From Anaerolineales bacterium (GTDB lineage: Bacteria > Chloroflexota > Anaerolineae > Promineifilales > Promineifilaceae), in the NCBI GenBank assembly GCA_020432595.1, contig JAGQGA010000018.1:1-23104 (forward strand): a DNA stretch of 23,104 nucleotides, read 5' to 3'. Under the pieces are notes generated by a model, which was not told the origin of the DNA, searched no databases, and saw only the letters and a program-made list of their open reading frames with translations. The translations under genes and the position numbers were made by a program. This document shows, piece by piece, positions 23,038-23,104 of the stretch. The first letter of the stretch is position 1. Each line of letters opens with the position of its first letter.

Positions 23038-23104
23038 AAGCTGCTGTCACTGGGAGAGGTGGAGGCTGTAGTGGTCGGTGGGGGCGACTTTTCCGGCGGT
23101 TTGG

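Overview
The window looks like a chromosomal segment of a Gram-positive-type (monoderm) environmental bacterium, most plausibly a member of the Chloroflexota. This assignment is an inference. It rests on the mix of gene families: a PG-binding/LysM/YkuD L,D-transpeptidase, a class A PBP with an Ig-like tail, FIST proteins, 7TM histidine kinases, and an MsrP that carries a Tat signal ending in a lipobox. Coding density is high. No tRNA, rRNA, CRISPR array, insertion sequence or phage gene was recognised.

Layout from left to right. (1) 3-1772 (+) is the 3' part of a PAS-PAS hybrid histidine kinase. (2) 1856-4126 (-) is a membrane-anchored GH44-type glycoside hydrolase with its own terminator. 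(3) 4127-5218 is a poorly coding stretch with a TAG-interrupted possible GerMN remnant, a strong terminator and a small orphan ORF. (4) 5253-9791 (+) holds an OppD/OppF-like ATPase pair followed by a double FtsX/MacB-type permease. (5) 9896-13411 (-) holds an L,D-transpeptidase and, upstream of it, the methionine sulfoxide repair pair msrQ-msrP. (6) 13700-20708 (+) is a run of five signalling genes: REC-GAF-HK, 7TM-PAS-HK, FIST sensor, PAS-HK-REC and a lone receiver. None has a DNA-binding or cyclic-dinucleotide output domain. (7) 20746 to about 23046 (-) is a class A penicillin-binding protein whose glycosyltransferase part is broken by an in-frame TGA close to the window edge.

How the genes work together. 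The right-hand half combines environmental and redox sensing with envelope maintenance: FIST ligand sensing, three histidine kinases and a CheY-like shuttle next to MsrPQ, the L,D-transpeptidase and the PBP. The kinases share nearly identical DHp segments and appear to be paralogues. Signals probably pass by phosphotransfer to the lone receiver and on to partners outside the window.

The most striking feature is not a gene. The 10-bp palindrome AACGGCCGTT occurs 24 times as a perfect copy, about once per kilobase. It is found in all three codon phases, in genes on both strands, and once exactly between the -35 and -10 boxes of a promoter. It behaves like a highly iterated palindrome, comparable in style to cyanobacterial HIP1 but with a different sequence. 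Several long hairpins and REP-like palindromes mark gene ends.
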